Shown: positions 1 to 6,665, counted from the stretch's first letter. The stretch: 20,700 nucleotides of DNA from Bacillota bacterium (GCA_023401495.1 JAEXDU010000082.1:1-20700); one strand, 5' to 3'. The notes: a model not told the origin generated them from the letters alone. Translations and numbers: made by a program.

Positions 1-258
1 GCCGCAAAGTGGTACGGCAAGGTGGCCACAACGATGTTTTACGTTTCGTTTGCGGTTATTTATGTGCTGAAAGGCTTTTTTGAATACGAAAACTTTTACC
101 TTACCATTACGCTGTTATCGGCAACCGTCGGAATGATGGTTTACGCCTTTCTTCGATATTTTAAGATTTTCTGGACGACGCTTCACTCAGAGGACCCCAA
201 GGATATAGTTGACCTGGAGCTGAAGGCCAGACGCACCATTTCCCGCAAGCAGGGATGA
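1..258 (+). CDS. Probable CDP-alcohol phosphatidyltransferase, C-terminal part (5' truncated)
   Basis: The reading frame is open from base 1 and ends at TGA 256-258, so this is the end of a gene that begins upstream. About 85 residues are visible. They contain a Gly-Lys-x-x-Thr motif at the head of a hydrophobic helix, a second hydrophobic segment, and a basic, polar cytoplasmic tail (DLELKARRTISRKQG). This pattern resembles the end of membrane CDP-alcohol phosphatidyltransferases (PgsA/PssA family), which join a CDP-lipid to an alcohol to make phospholipid head groups. The diagnostic DGxxAR...GxxxD...D motif would lie upstream and cannot be seen, so the family call is tentative and the substrate cannot be given. 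It ends 82 bases before the Clp gene on the same strand, with no promoter or terminator visible between, so the two may be cotranscribed. Confidence 0.5.
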   Translation, partial: AAKWYGKVATTMFYVSFAVIYVLKGFFEYENFYLTITLLSATVGMMVYAFLRYFKIFWTTLHSEDPKDIVDLELKARRTISRKQG

Positions 259-340
259 CGGTGCGGGTTTGCCCCAATTTCGCCGCAGGGCAGCACCTCC
301 AAAATCACCCGTAGCGGCAGCGGAGGAAAGAATTCACAAG

Positions 341-2623
341 ATGATTTGTTCAAGATGCAAAAAACGCCCGGCCGTTGTGTTTGTTGCCTCCAGTGCAGAC
401 GCAAAGGATGCCAGAGGATATTGCCTCAAATGTGCCAGAGAGATGGGGATTCAGCCTGTAAAGGACATGATGAACCAGATGGGCATTACAGAGGATCAGT
501 TGGAGACCATGGAAGATCAGCTCGACGAGATGATGGGCGGACTGGCAGAGACCTCCGGTGATGGCGACGGTGACGGCGATGGCTTTGTGCCCGGCGGCGC
601 GGCCACGTTCCCGCTCATTCAGAGCATGTTCGGCGGCAATAAGGCCGCCCCGGAATCCACCGGGGAAACGACTCAGACCGCAGAGCACAAAAAGCCCGAA
701 AACAAGAAGAAGCGCCGCAATATCGATACGTACTGCACCGATCTGACGAAGCGGGCCAGAAACCACGAGATCGACCGCATTGTGGGCCGCGACCAGGAGA
801 TTGCCCGCGTGATTCAGATTCTGTGCCGCAGGACAAAGAACAATCCCTGTCTGATCGGCGAGCCCGGCGTCGGCAAAACCGCGATCGCGGAAGGACTTGC
901 CATTCGCATTGCGGAGGGCAATGTGCCGGCCCGCCTGCGCAAGAAAGAAATCCACCTGCTCGACCTCACCGCGCTGGTGGCCGGAACACAGTTCCGCGGT
1001 CAGTTCGAAAGCCGCATCAAGGGGCTGGTGGACGAGGTCAAGGCCGACGGCGACGTGATTCTATTCGTCGACGAGGTGCATAATCTGGTTGGTACCGGCG
1101 ATGCCGAGGGTTCCATGAATGCCGCCAATATTTTAAAGCCCGCTCTTTCCCGCGGCGAAATTCAGGTGATCGGCGCGACCACCTTTACCGAGTACCGCAA
1201 GTACATTGAAAAAGACAGCGCGCTCGAAAGGCGCTTTCAGCCCGTGAAGATCGGCGAGCCGTCTGTAGAGCAGACGACGCAGGTTCTGCTGGGCATCAAG
1301 AGCTATTACGAGGACTTTCACCGCGTGCATGTGCCGGATGATGTCATCCGCCGTGCGGTGATCCTTTCCGAACGATATATCAACGACCGCTTTTTGCCCG
1401 ACAAGGCGATCGATCTGCTGGATGAAGCGTGCGCCAGCGCCGCGCTGCGCAACCAGAAGATGGCGGACTACGATGCCGCCGTGTTCCGCCTGGATTCCCT
1501 GCGCCAGCAGGAAACCGACCTGACCGCCGACGGGGTAGACCCGGACTACGAAAAGCTGGCGCAGGTGCGCTACGAAATCGCCAGTCTGGAAGAAAAGACC
1601 CATCAGTTGATGCCCGAAGCGCTCGGCGCGGATGTCGGGGTCGAGGATTTGGCCCATGTGATCGAGCTGTGGACGGGAATTCCCGCCAGCCGCGTGCAGG
1701 AAAGCGAGCTGAAAAAGCTTGCGGGGCTTGAGGAACTCCTCAACAAAAAGGTGATTGGACAGGAGGAAGCCGTTTCCGCCGTGGCCGCGGCCATCCGCCG
1801 CAGCAGGGTGCAGATCAGCCCCCGCCGCCGCCCGGCCTCGTTCATCTTCGTCGGCCCGACCGGCGTGGGAAAGACCGAGCTGGCCAAGGTGCTTTCGAAA
1901 GAACTGTTCGATACGCCTGAAACGCTCATCCGGCTCGATATGTCCGAGTTTATGGAGAAGCACTCCGTTTCGCGCATCATCGGCTCGCCGCCCGGCTATG
2001 TCGGCTACGACGAGGCAGGCCAGGTGACCGAGAAGGTTCGCCGCCGCCCGTATTCCGTGCTGCTGTTCGACGAGATCGAAAAGGCGCATCCCGATGTGAT
2101 GAATATTCTGCTCCAGATTCTGGATGAAGGCCGGATCACCGACGCACAGGGACGCACCGTCAATTTCGAGAACACGATCATCGTGATGACCTCGAACGCG
2201 GGCAGCGAAAAGCGCGAGGGCGCGCTCGGCTTTGCCAAGACGGACGCCGACGTGAGCCGCGAAAAAACGATGAAAGCGCTTTCTGAATTCCTGCGGCCTG
2301 AATTTTTGAGCCGTGTGGATGAAGTGATCGTATTCCGCTCGCTGAACGCGGAGGATTACCGGAAGATCGCCGCCCTGATGCTCGGCGAATATACCGCAGC
2401 CCTTACGGAGCGCGGGATTCGGTTTGCCTACGACGAAAAAGCCGTGAAGTGGCTGGCGGAGCATGCCGTTGGCGGCAAGAGCGGCGCGCGCGACCTGCGT
2501 AATCTGATCCGCCGCAAGGTAGAGGACCGCATCACTGCAGAGATTGTGGAGCACAGCGATTCGTCCTTGTCGGGAATTGCCGTAACGGAAGAAAATGACG
2601 AAATAAAATTGCAAATAATTTGA
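341..2623 (+). CDS. clpE: ClpE-type AAA+ ATPase with N-terminal zinc finger
   Basis: This is a 760-residue HSP100/Clp unfoldase that unfolds proteins and feeds them to ClpP in the cytoplasm. The start is ATG 341 behind GGAGGAAAG; an in-frame extension to 269 lacks a ribosome site and would bury the zinc finger. Domains in order: a CxxC...CxxC zinc finger (C3, C6, C28, C31); an acidic linker with a Gly-Asp run; AAA module 1 with Walker A GEPGVGKT (about 173-180) and Walker B ILFVDE (about 239-244); a short coiled M-domain-like segment (about 395-430); AAA module 2 with Walker A GPTGVGKT (about 505-512) and Walker B VLLFDE; a GALGFA segment where the ClpP-binding loop is expected; and the C-terminal D2-small domain. 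The zinc finger replacing the double N-domain of ClpC is the ClpE hallmark (Bacillus ClpE is about 700 residues). No CtsR-type heptad repeat is seen upstream. Clp family membership is very safe; ClpE rather than ClpC rests on the zinc finger. Confidence 0.93.
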   Translation: MICSRCKKRPAVVFVASSADAKDARGYCLKCAREMGIQPVKDMMNQMGITEDQLETMEDQLDEMMGGLAETSGDGDGDGDGFVPGGAATFPLIQSMFGGNKAAPESTGETTQTAEHKKPENKKKRRNIDTYCTDLTKRARNHEIDRIVGRDQEIARVIQILCRRTKNNPCLIGEPGVGKTAIAEGLAIRIAEGNVPARLRKKEIHLLDLTALVAGTQFRGQFESRIKGLVDEVKADGDVILFVDEVHNLVGTGDAEGSMNAANILKPALSRGEIQVIGATTFTEYRKYIEKDSALERRFQPVKIGEPSVEQTTQVLLGIKSYYEDFHRVHVPDDVIRRAVILSERYINDRFLPDKAIDLLDEACASAALRNQKMADYDAAVFRLDSLRQQETDLTADGVDPDYEKLAQVRYEIASLEEKTHQLMPEALGADVGVEDLAHVIELWTGIPASRVQESELKKLAGLEELLNKKVIGQEEAVSAVAAAIRRSRVQISPRRRPASFIFVGPTGVGKTELAKVLSKELFDTPETLIRLDMSEFMEKHSVSRIIGSPPGYVGYDEAGQVTEKVRRRPYSVLLFDEIEKAHPDVMNILLQILDEGRITDAQGRTVNFENTIIVMTSNAGSEKREGALGFAKTDADVSREKTMKALSEFLRPEFLSRVDEVIVFRSLNAEDYRKIAALMLGEYTAALTERGIRFAYDEKAVKWLAEHAVGGKSGARDLRNLIRRKVEDRITAEIVEHSDSSLSGIAVTEENDEIKLQII

Positions 2624-2631
2624 TGCTTATC

Positions 2632-2661
2632 TTGACAATTTGTCTTGGAGCGTGTTATAAT
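2632..2661 (+). promoter_or_regulatory. Sigma-A promoter of the tRNA cluster
   Basis: TTGACA (2632-2637) and TATAAT (2656-2661) are both perfect consensus hexamers, separated by 18 bases. The -10 box ends 19 bases before the first base of tRNA-Gly. The promoter begins 9 bases after the clpE stop codon, so no separate clpE terminator fits in between. Confidence 0.85.
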
Positions 2662-2680
2662 TCATAACGTCGCTTTGATT

Positions 2681-2754
2681 GCGGGTGTAGTTCAGTGGTA
2701 GAACTCCAGCCTTCCAAGCTGGTCGTGTGGGTTCGATTCCCATCACCCGCTCCA
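2681..2754 (+). tRNA. tRNA-Gly (anticodon UCC)
   Basis: A complete cloverleaf can be drawn. The acceptor stem pairs GCGGGTG with CACCCGC (2744-2750), followed by discriminator T and an encoded CCA (2752-2754). The anticodon stem CCAGC/GCTGG encloses loop CTTCCAA, with anticodon TCC at 2713-2715 reading GGA/GGG glycine codons. The T-arm carries the standard GTTCGATTC core. It is the first tRNA of a four-gene cluster. Confidence 0.97.
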
Positions 2755-2762
2755 AGACATTC

Positions 2763-2839
2763 GCGCCAATAGCTCAGCAGGATAGAGCAACTGCCTTCTA
2801 AGCAGTAGGCCAGGGGTTCGAATCCCTTTTGGCGCGCCA
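2763..2839 (+). tRNA. tRNA-Arg (anticodon UCU)
   Basis: The acceptor stem pairs GCGCCAA with TTGGCGC (2829-2835), then discriminator G and encoded CCA (2837-2839). Anticodon stem ACTGC/GCAGT encloses loop CTTCTAA, with anticodon TCT at 2797-2799 for AGA/AGG codons. The D-loop (AGCTCAGCAGGATAGAGC) and T-loop (GTTCGAATC) are canonical. It lies 8 bases after tRNA-Gly. Confidence 0.97.
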
Positions 2840-2844
2840 TATAT

Positions 2845-2922
2845 GGTGGATGTAGCTTAGCTGGTTAAAGCGCCAGTTTGTGGCACTGGAGATCGTGGGT
2901 TCGAATCCCATCTTCCACCCCA
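2845..2922 (+). tRNA. tRNA-His (anticodon GUG)
   Basis: The anticodon is GTG (2880-2882) in a loop closed by CCAGT/ACTGG. The gene starts with the extra 5' G (G-1, base 2845) that identifies tRNA-His. It faces a C discriminator at 2919, followed by encoded CCA (2920-2922). The acceptor helix GTGGATG/CTTCCAC contains one T-T mismatch at its sixth pair. It lies 5 bases after tRNA-Arg. Confidence 0.96.
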
Positions 2923-2932
2923 CTAAAAAAGG

Positions 2933-2960
2933 CGAGGCAAAGATGAAAATTTTTGCCTCG
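2933..2960 (+). terminator. Hairpin between tRNA-His and tRNA-Gln, weak terminator or processing signal
   Basis: A perfect 9-bp stem CGAGGCAAA (2933-2941) / TTTGCCTCG (2952-2960) with a 10-base loop is followed by TTCTTATT, an interrupted U-tract. It could be a leaky terminator within the tRNA transcript or a processing stem. No convincing separate promoter is seen before tRNA-Gln, which favours read-through. Confidence 0.5.
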
Positions 2961-2986
2961 TTCTTATTACCATTTTTTGTCTGTAA

Positions 2987-3062
2987 TGGGCTGTAGCCAA
3001 GCGGTAAGGCAACGGACTTTGACTCCGTCATTGCGATGGTTCGAATCCATCCAGCCCAGCCA
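2987..3062 (+). tRNA. tRNA-Gln (anticodon UUG)
   Basis: The acceptor stem TGGGCTG pairs with CAGCCCA (3052-3058), then discriminator G and encoded CCA (3060-3062). Anticodon stem ACGGA/TCCGT encloses CTTTGAC, with anticodon TTG at 3019-3021. A U1-A72 start is typical of tRNA-Gln. It lies 64 bases after tRNA-His, separated by the 2933-2960 hairpin. Confidence 0.96.
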
Positions 3063-3087
3063 CCAGCTTGAAGCTGGACACAAGTCG

Positions 3088-3120
3088 CGCACTCACGTTT
3101 GTGGGTGCGTTTTGTTTTGT
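3088..3120 (+). terminator. Rho-independent terminator of the tRNA cluster
   Basis: Stem CGCACTCAC (3088-3096) / GTGGGTGCG (3101-3109), with one T-G pair and tetraloop GTTT, is followed by TTTTGTTTTGT. A smaller perfect hairpin, CCAGCTT-G-AAGCTGG (3063-3077), sits directly after the tRNA-Gln CCA and may help 3'-end processing. Confidence 0.8.
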
Positions 3121-3165
3121 ACTCGGCAACAGGCTTATATATAAAATAGGCAGTTACTCCATTGA

Positions 3166-3195
3166 AAAGAGCGTCGGTTTTTGCCGACGCTCTTT
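3166..3195. terminator. Bidirectional terminator after the XRE regulator
   Basis: A perfect 12-bp stem AAAGAGCGTCGG / CCGACGCTCTTT encloses a 6-base loop, with T-rich flanks on both strands. It lies 27 bases beyond the stop of the leftward regulator gene and also backs up the rightward tRNA terminator. Confidence 0.82.
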
Positions 3196-3222
3196 CGTTT
3201 TTCCGGTGTGTATGTGAGCCTT

Positions 3223-3459
3223 CTATTTAAGTAATTCGTCGTATGATGTTCCGAGTACATCACGAATTCTGCGAAGCTGTGTCGCGTAGATATGTTGTAT
3301 CCCTCGCTCGATTTTTACGAGAGTTTCCCGCGTCATCTCTACATTGGAAAGCTGAAGTTGACGAACCAATTCTGTTTGACCGATCTTCTTTTTCAGTCTG
3401 AGCTCTCTGATGTTTCGGCCAATATGAATTTCATCCTGCTTGATCTTTTGATTGCTCAT
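3223..3459 (-). CDS. XRE-family helix-turn-helix regulator
   Basis: A 78-residue, single-domain DNA-binding protein. Residues about 13-75 form the Cro/C1-type five-helix fold: IGRNIRELRLKKKIGQTEL (helices 1-2), a TRETLVKIERG recognition region and IRDVLGTSYDELLK (helices 4-5). The start chosen is the second ATG of an ATGATG pair: GGAGGG (3472-3467, read leftward) is 7 bases upstream of it but only 4 from the first ATG, and an in-frame GTG at 3474 would overlap the ribosome site. No ligand or oligomerisation domain is present, so it probably senses nothing by itself or works with a partner. It diverges from a small ORF (3591-3749) whose promoter carries a palindrome, a natural operator candidate. 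Targets are unknown. Confidence 0.85.
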   Translation of the reverse strand: MSNQKIKQDEIHIGRNIRELRLKKKIGQTELVRQLQLSNVEMTRETLVKIERGIQHIYATQLRRIRDVLGTSYDELLK

Positions 3460-3500
3460 CATTATGCCCTCCACATTGAACCGGTTTTAGTCCATTTATC

Positions 3501-3529
3501 TTGATTGTAGAAGAAACAAATGATATCAT
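3501..3529 (+). promoter_or_regulatory. Promoter with overlapping palindrome (possible XRE operator)
   Basis: TTGATT (3501-3506) and TATCAT (3524-3529), separated by 17 bases, fit a sigma-A promoter reading toward the small ORF at 3591. The perfect 10-bp palindrome ATGATATCAT (3520-3529) covers the -10 box. A second palindrome, AACCGGTT (3479-3486), lies 20 bases upstream of the divergent XRE start. Binding by the neighbouring XRE protein is inferred from position only. Confidence 0.45.
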
Positions 3530-3590
3530 GGGACTGATTTGGGTCCAGTTAAAATGAGTGAGGTGAATATGCTTGAAAAAGGTTACCATA

Positions 3591-3749
3591 ATGATGGATG
3601 ATTTTTTATGCCAATTTTATAAAAAGATCGGAGAAAATGCCGGCGGTATAAAGCCGGAGCAAGGGATAGTGGATTCCCTGTTCAAACTCGCAGGTAAGTT
3701 ATCGGTGAATGTTCTAAATAAGAAGGATCATCTGAAGTCAAAGAGATAA
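3591..3749 (+). CDS. Small hypothetical protein (52 residues, possibly 58)
   Basis: An open frame starting ATGATG at 3591 and ending TAA 3747-3749 encodes a 52-residue lysine-rich soluble protein (MMDDFLCQFYKKIGENAGG at its start, DHLKSKR at its end). I recognise no family. ATG 3591 has a modest AAAAAGG 8 bases upstream. A TTG at 3573 in the same frame lies 9 bases after GAGG within a strong GAGGTGA ribosome site (3560-3566) and would add KKVTI, giving 58 residues. A ten-codon ORF (3569-3601, MLEKGYHNDG) uses the same ribosome site, and its stop overlaps the ATGATG, which would allow coupling. A promoter at 3501-3529 and a terminator at 3766-3806 bracket it as a transcription unit, the main reason to think it is real. 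Confidence 0.45.
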   Translation: MMDDFLCQFYKKIGENAGGIKPEQGIVDSLFKLAGKLSVNVLNKKDHLKSKR

Positions 3750-3765
3750 AATCGCCACTAACGCC

Positions 3766-3806
3766 AAAAAAGAGTCTAAACGTAGTTTGCGTTCAGACTC
3801 TTTTTT
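3766..3806. terminator. Bidirectional terminator between the small ORF and tspO
   Basis: AAAAAAGAGTCT-a-AACG pairs with CGTT-c-AGACTCTTTTTT (one A-C mismatch, 7-base loop), giving a long stem with an A-tract before it and a T-tract after it. It serves the rightward small ORF and the leftward tspO, which converge here. Confidence 0.88.
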
Positions 3807-3884
3807 GTGAACTTTTTTGTTTATAAAATGCTGATTTTTTTTAACTCTGAAGCGATTCCGACTTTTGTTTTCCTATGAAATTTG

Positions 3885-4364
3885 TCAGCGGTTCAAAAGC
3901 CATACGCCAAGAGTTAAATAGCCCGCCAAACTGCCCCAGAGAAAGTAAGGAATCTGTAGAAAGCCCGCGGATTTTCGACAGGCAAAGAAAAGGAAGATCA
4001 TCGCCTCGATGACAAACCACAGGCACGAAATCCAAATAACGGACCAAAAGAAAGCCTGCAGGCGGAAAAATAGAAATGGCCAGAAAAAATTCATCAATAG
4101 CTGAACAGCATATAGGATTAACGCCGGTTTTTTGTACTTGCTGTCCGAAACAAAGACCAGATAGGCGGAAATTCCCATCAGCGCGTATAGAATGGGCCAG
4201 ACCACGGGGAACATCCATCCGGGAGGAGCAAAAGGCGGCTGATTCAAGGTTCGGTACAGCGCGATGCCGTCTCTGGTAAATAATCCGGCCAGGAATCCTG
4301 TTCCCATGCTGATGATGATACTTATGATCAGCGCTTTCCATTGGATTGATTTTCTTGAATACAT
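3885..4364 (-). CDS. tspO: TspO/MBR family membrane protein
   Basis: A 159-residue integral membrane protein, the usual length for bacterial TspO (translocator protein / tryptophan-rich sensory protein). Five hydrophobic helices are evident: residues about 9-29, 45-68, 80-100, 102-125 and 136-157. Family signatures are the aromatic, proline-rich stretch NQPPFAPPGWMFPVVWPILY after helix 1, MNFFWPFLFF in helix 3 and a C-terminal WGSLAGYLTLGVWLLN helix. TspO homologues bind porphyrins and other tetrapyrroles and influence stress responses; the physiological role in Firmicutes is unsettled. The start ATG at 4364 has AAAGGAA 8 bases upstream. It appears monocistronic, with a strong shared terminator after it. 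No heme or tetrapyrrole gene is adjacent. Confidence 0.9.
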   Translation of the reverse strand: MYSRKSIQWKALIISIIISMGTGFLAGLFTRDGIALYRTLNQPPFAPPGWMFPVVWPILYALMGISAYLVFVSDSKYKKPALILYAVQLLMNFFWPFLFFRLQAFFWSVIWISCLWFVIEAMIFLFFACRKSAGFLQIPYFLWGSLAGYLTLGVWLLNR

Positions 4365-4499
4365 GGATATTGTTCCTTTCCCGCCTGATACGGCCTTTTC
4401 AGACTATTATGGCACAAAACAAAAATCAAATTCCACCCCGGCTCAATCTGTGTAAAAAGCCAAAACAAAAAAGCGATTCTTTTTTTTCGCTTGAGTGTA

Positions 4500-4508
4500 T
4501 GATATACT
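4500..4508 (+). promoter_or_regulatory. Possible extended -10 promoter for the GNAT gene
   Basis: TG-A-TATACT (4500-4508) is a good extended -10 element about 100 bases before the acetyltransferase start. The -35 position holds only a T-run, as extended -10 promoters tolerate. Confidence 0.4.
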
Positions 4509-4611
4509 GGTTTTTATCAATATAGAAAAGCCAAAAACCTGTAGTGTCAATCGGCGCGGTTTCTGAACAGCGCCGTTCGCTATCACAGGGATGGGAAAGG
4601 GGATTATGAAG

Positions 4612-5076
4612 ATGATATTCCGAAATGGAGAGCGTTCCGACAGTGCGGAGTTGATTGAAATGCGAATGGAATACCTGAAAGAAGATTGGGGAACTCTGAC
4701 GGAGGAACAGGAAACGGCGATCAGAAAACAACTGCCGGATTACATGGAACGTCATCTGGGGGGGAATCTGACTGCCTATGTGGCTGAAGAAAACGGGCGT
4801 TTGGCCGGTACGGTGCTGATGATGGTTGTGGAAAAGCTCGCGGGGCCGTCTGCGATCAATGGCAAAACTGGAACGCTGATGAACGTTTATGTTCGCCCTG
4901 AGTACCGCAAGCTGGGTCTGGGTGCGAAGCTGGTTACCATGGCGCTGGAGGATGCGCGGCGGAAAGAACTGTGCCATGTCGATCTTCATGCAACGGTGCA
5001 GGGGAAGAAATTGTACGAATACCTTGGATTCCAAAAGTCGGAATCACACTATACCCCCATGGTGTTCGAGCTGTAA
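4612..5076 (+). CDS. GNAT family N-acetyltransferase
   Basis: About 154 residues with the GCN5-related fold: an N-terminal helical part, a central strand pair (TAYVAEENGRLAGTVLMMVV), strand 4 (TLMNVYVRPEYR), the acetyl-CoA pyrophosphate-binding loop RKLGLGAKLV (variant of R/Q-x-x-G-x-G/A) and strand 5 with the C-terminal LYEYLGFQKSESHYTPMVFEL. It would transfer an acetyl group from acetyl-CoA to an amine; the substrate cannot be told from sequence. Three starts are possible. ATG 4612 sits 9 bases after AAAGGGG; ATG 4606 is only 3 bases away and ATG 4591 lies upstream of that ribosome site, so 4612 is preferred. It is a single gene in its own unit. Confidence 0.88.
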   Translation: MIFRNGERSDSAELIEMRMEYLKEDWGTLTEEQETAIRKQLPDYMERHLGGNLTAYVAEENGRLAGTVLMMVVEKLAGPSAINGKTGTLMNVYVRPEYRKLGLGAKLVTMALEDARRKELCHVDLHATVQGKKLYEYLGFQKSESHYTPMVFEL

Positions 5077-5186
5077 GCAAAGCACACCGGATGCTGCGTG
5101 AAAGAGGGGCATTTGCTGCCGTCCGCTTGTTTCAGGGACTCTTTCGCGCGGCTTTTTGCGGCCTTTATAAAAATTCTGGAAGACGG

Positions 5187-5215
5187 TTGACACGGCGGTA
5201 AGGATGTAGTAATAT
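5187..5215 (+). promoter_or_regulatory. Promoter of the amino-acid ABC transporter operon
   Basis: TTGACA (5187-5192) is consensus and lies 17 bases before TAATAT (5210-5215). It leaves a leader of about 125 bases before the first permease. The 5077-5186 stretch before it shows no gene. Confidence 0.65.
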
Positions 5216-5245
5216 AGAACATATTAATTCATATATGATTACTAC
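5206..5245. repeat. 40-bp interrupted palindrome over the ABC operon -10 box
   Basis: GTAGTAAT (5206-5213) and ATTACTAC (5238-5245) are perfect 8-bp inverted arms around a 24-base AT-rich centre. The left arm covers the start of the -10 box and the right arm lies past the expected transcription start. That geometry suits a dimeric repressor better than an RNA structure. The regulator is unknown. Confidence 0.45.
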
Positions 5246-5347
5246 GATATAAATGGAACCCTTTTCCGGGAACGCCGTATCATAGAAAAAGTATCTCAAA
5301 ATATTTTTTCAAAGATTTGATATGACATATGAGGAAGGAATCAGATT

Positions 5348-6007
5348 TTGGATTTTGAGTTTATCAGACAAAATGTGCCCATGTATCAGACGGCGGCGCT
5401 GCTGACACTGCGAATCGCGCTGTGGGGCGTTTTATTTTCGTTTTTGCTTGGGCTGTTCTGCAGCCTGATTCAATATTATAAAGTACCTGTGCTGCGCCGG
5501 ATCGTCGGCGTATACATTGAGCTTTCGCGCAATACGCCGCTGCTGGTTCAGCTGTTTTTTCTGTATTTCGGCCTGCCGAAGCTGGGCGTTGTCATCAGCT
5601 CTGAAAGCTGTGCCGTGATCGGGCTGGCGTTTTTGGGCGGCAGCTATATGACAGAGGCGTTCCGCAGCGGGCTCGAATCTGTGGAGAAAGGCCAGCTGGA
5701 GGCCGGGCTCAGCATTGGGCTGGAGCATTCGCAGATCATCCACTATGTGGTGCTGCCGCAGGCGCTTTCCGTTTCGGTTCCGGCGCTGTGCGCGAACGTG
5801 ATTTTTTTGATCAAGGAGACATCGGTGTTCAGCGTGGTGGCTCTGGCAGATTTGATGTATGTTGCGAAGGATTTGATTGGCCTGTACTACAAGACGGATG
5901 AGGCGCTGTTTTTGCTTGTGACCTCGTATCTCATCATCCTGCTGCCGATTTCGATTGCCTCTTCGCTTTTGGAAAGGAGGCTGCGCTATGCAGGATTTGG
6001 GAATTAG
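5348..6007 (+). CDS. Amino-acid ABC transporter permease (first subunit)
   Basis: A 219-residue HisM/GlnP-type permease of the polar amino-acid uptake family, forming half of the membrane channel. It has about five hydrophobic helices. The cytoplasmic EAA loop that docks the ATPase is visible as EAGLSIGLEHSQIIHYVVLP, following the typical RNTPLLVQLFFLYFGLP and GSYMTEAFRSGL segments. The start is TTG 5348, 8 bases after AGGAAGGA; no ATG gives a better fit. It is first in a four-gene operon and overlaps the second permease by 20 bases. The cysteine/cystine specificity suggested for the system comes from the binding protein downstream. Confidence 0.92.
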   Translation: MDFEFIRQNVPMYQTAALLTLRIALWGVLFSFLLGLFCSLIQYYKVPVLRRIVGVYIELSRNTPLLVQLFFLYFGLPKLGVVISSESCAVIGLAFLGGSYMTEAFRSGLESVEKGQLEAGLSIGLEHSQIIHYVVLPQALSVSVPALCANVIFLIKETSVFSVVALADLMYVAKDLIGLYYKTDEALFLLVTSYLIILLPISIASSLLERRLRYAGFGN

Positions 6008-6665
6008 CATTCTGCTCGATGGGCGCAATCTCGTCCGATTGCTCGAGGGCCTTTGGGTCACGGTGCGCATTGCGCTGCTTTCCGTGGCGATCTCGATGGC
6101 GCTGGGCGTTCTGCTCGGCATGGTGATGACGCTGAAAAATCCGATCACGAAAGCGCTTTCCCGTGTCTACTTGGAAACGGTGCGCATTATGCCGCAGTTG
6201 GTGCTTTTGTTCCTCGTGTATTTCGGCGTGACGAAAACATTTGGGATCCATCTTTCCGGCGAGGTCTCCGCGATCATCGTGTTCGTGTTCTGGGGCACGG
6301 CAGAGATGGGAGACCTGGTGCGCGGCGCGCTGATTTCGATCCCGAAGCACCAGTACGAAAGCGGCCGGGCGCTCGGCCTGACCGGCGTGCAGATTTACCG
6401 CTACATCATTATTCCGCAGACAATTCGGCGGCTGCTGCCGCTTGCAATCAACCTGGCCACCCGTATGGTCAAAACCACCTCCCTGATCGTGCTGATCGGC
6501 GTGGTGGAGGTGCTCAAGGTGGGTCAGCAGATCATAGAGGCAAACCGTTACACGGCGCCCAGCGCGGCTTTGTGGATTTACGGTGCGATTTTCTTCCTGT
6601 ATTTTCTGGTGTGCTTCCCCATTTCGCGTCTGGCGGGAAGACTGGAAAAAAGATGGCAGGACTAA
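5988..6665 (+). CDS. Amino-acid ABC transporter permease (second subunit)
   Basis: A 225-residue permease paralogous to its neighbour and its likely heterodimer partner. It has the same family landmarks: LETVRIMPQLVLLFLVYFGV, an EAA loop ESGRALGLTGVQIYRYIIIP, and a final helix ending in a basic tail. The start ATG 5988 lies 7 bases after a full AAAGGAGG ribosome site located inside the upstream permease gene. The frame stays open to 5955, but that extension precedes the ribosome site. Two different permeases rather than one homodimeric subunit resembles the histidine/arginine and Campylobacter-type cysteine systems. Confidence 0.92.
   Translation: MQDLGISILLDGRNLVRLLEGLWVTVRIALLSVAISMALGVLLGMVMTLKNPITKALSRVYLETVRIMPQLVLLFLVYFGVTKTFGIHLSGEVSAIIVFVFWGTAEMGDLVRGALISIPKHQYESGRALGLTGVQIYRYIIIPQTIRRLLPLAINLATRMVKTTSLIVLIGVVEVLKVGQQIIEANRYTAPSAALWIYGAIFFLYFLVCFPISRLAGRLEKRWQD

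Noticed and set aside
259..340. CtsR operator before clpE
   Set aside because: No tandem heptad resembling GGTCAAA was found in this stretch.
1133..2614. Long open frame (493 codons) on the minus strand inside clpE
   Set aside because: It is antisense to a clear ClpE protein, has no ribosome site and its protein is compositionally odd; high-GC third positions make such shadows common here.
4471..4492. AAGCGA...TCGCTT hairpin with T-run as a terminator
   Set aside because: The T-run is in the loop; on the minus strand it would work as a terminator but no minus-strand gene lies upstream of it.
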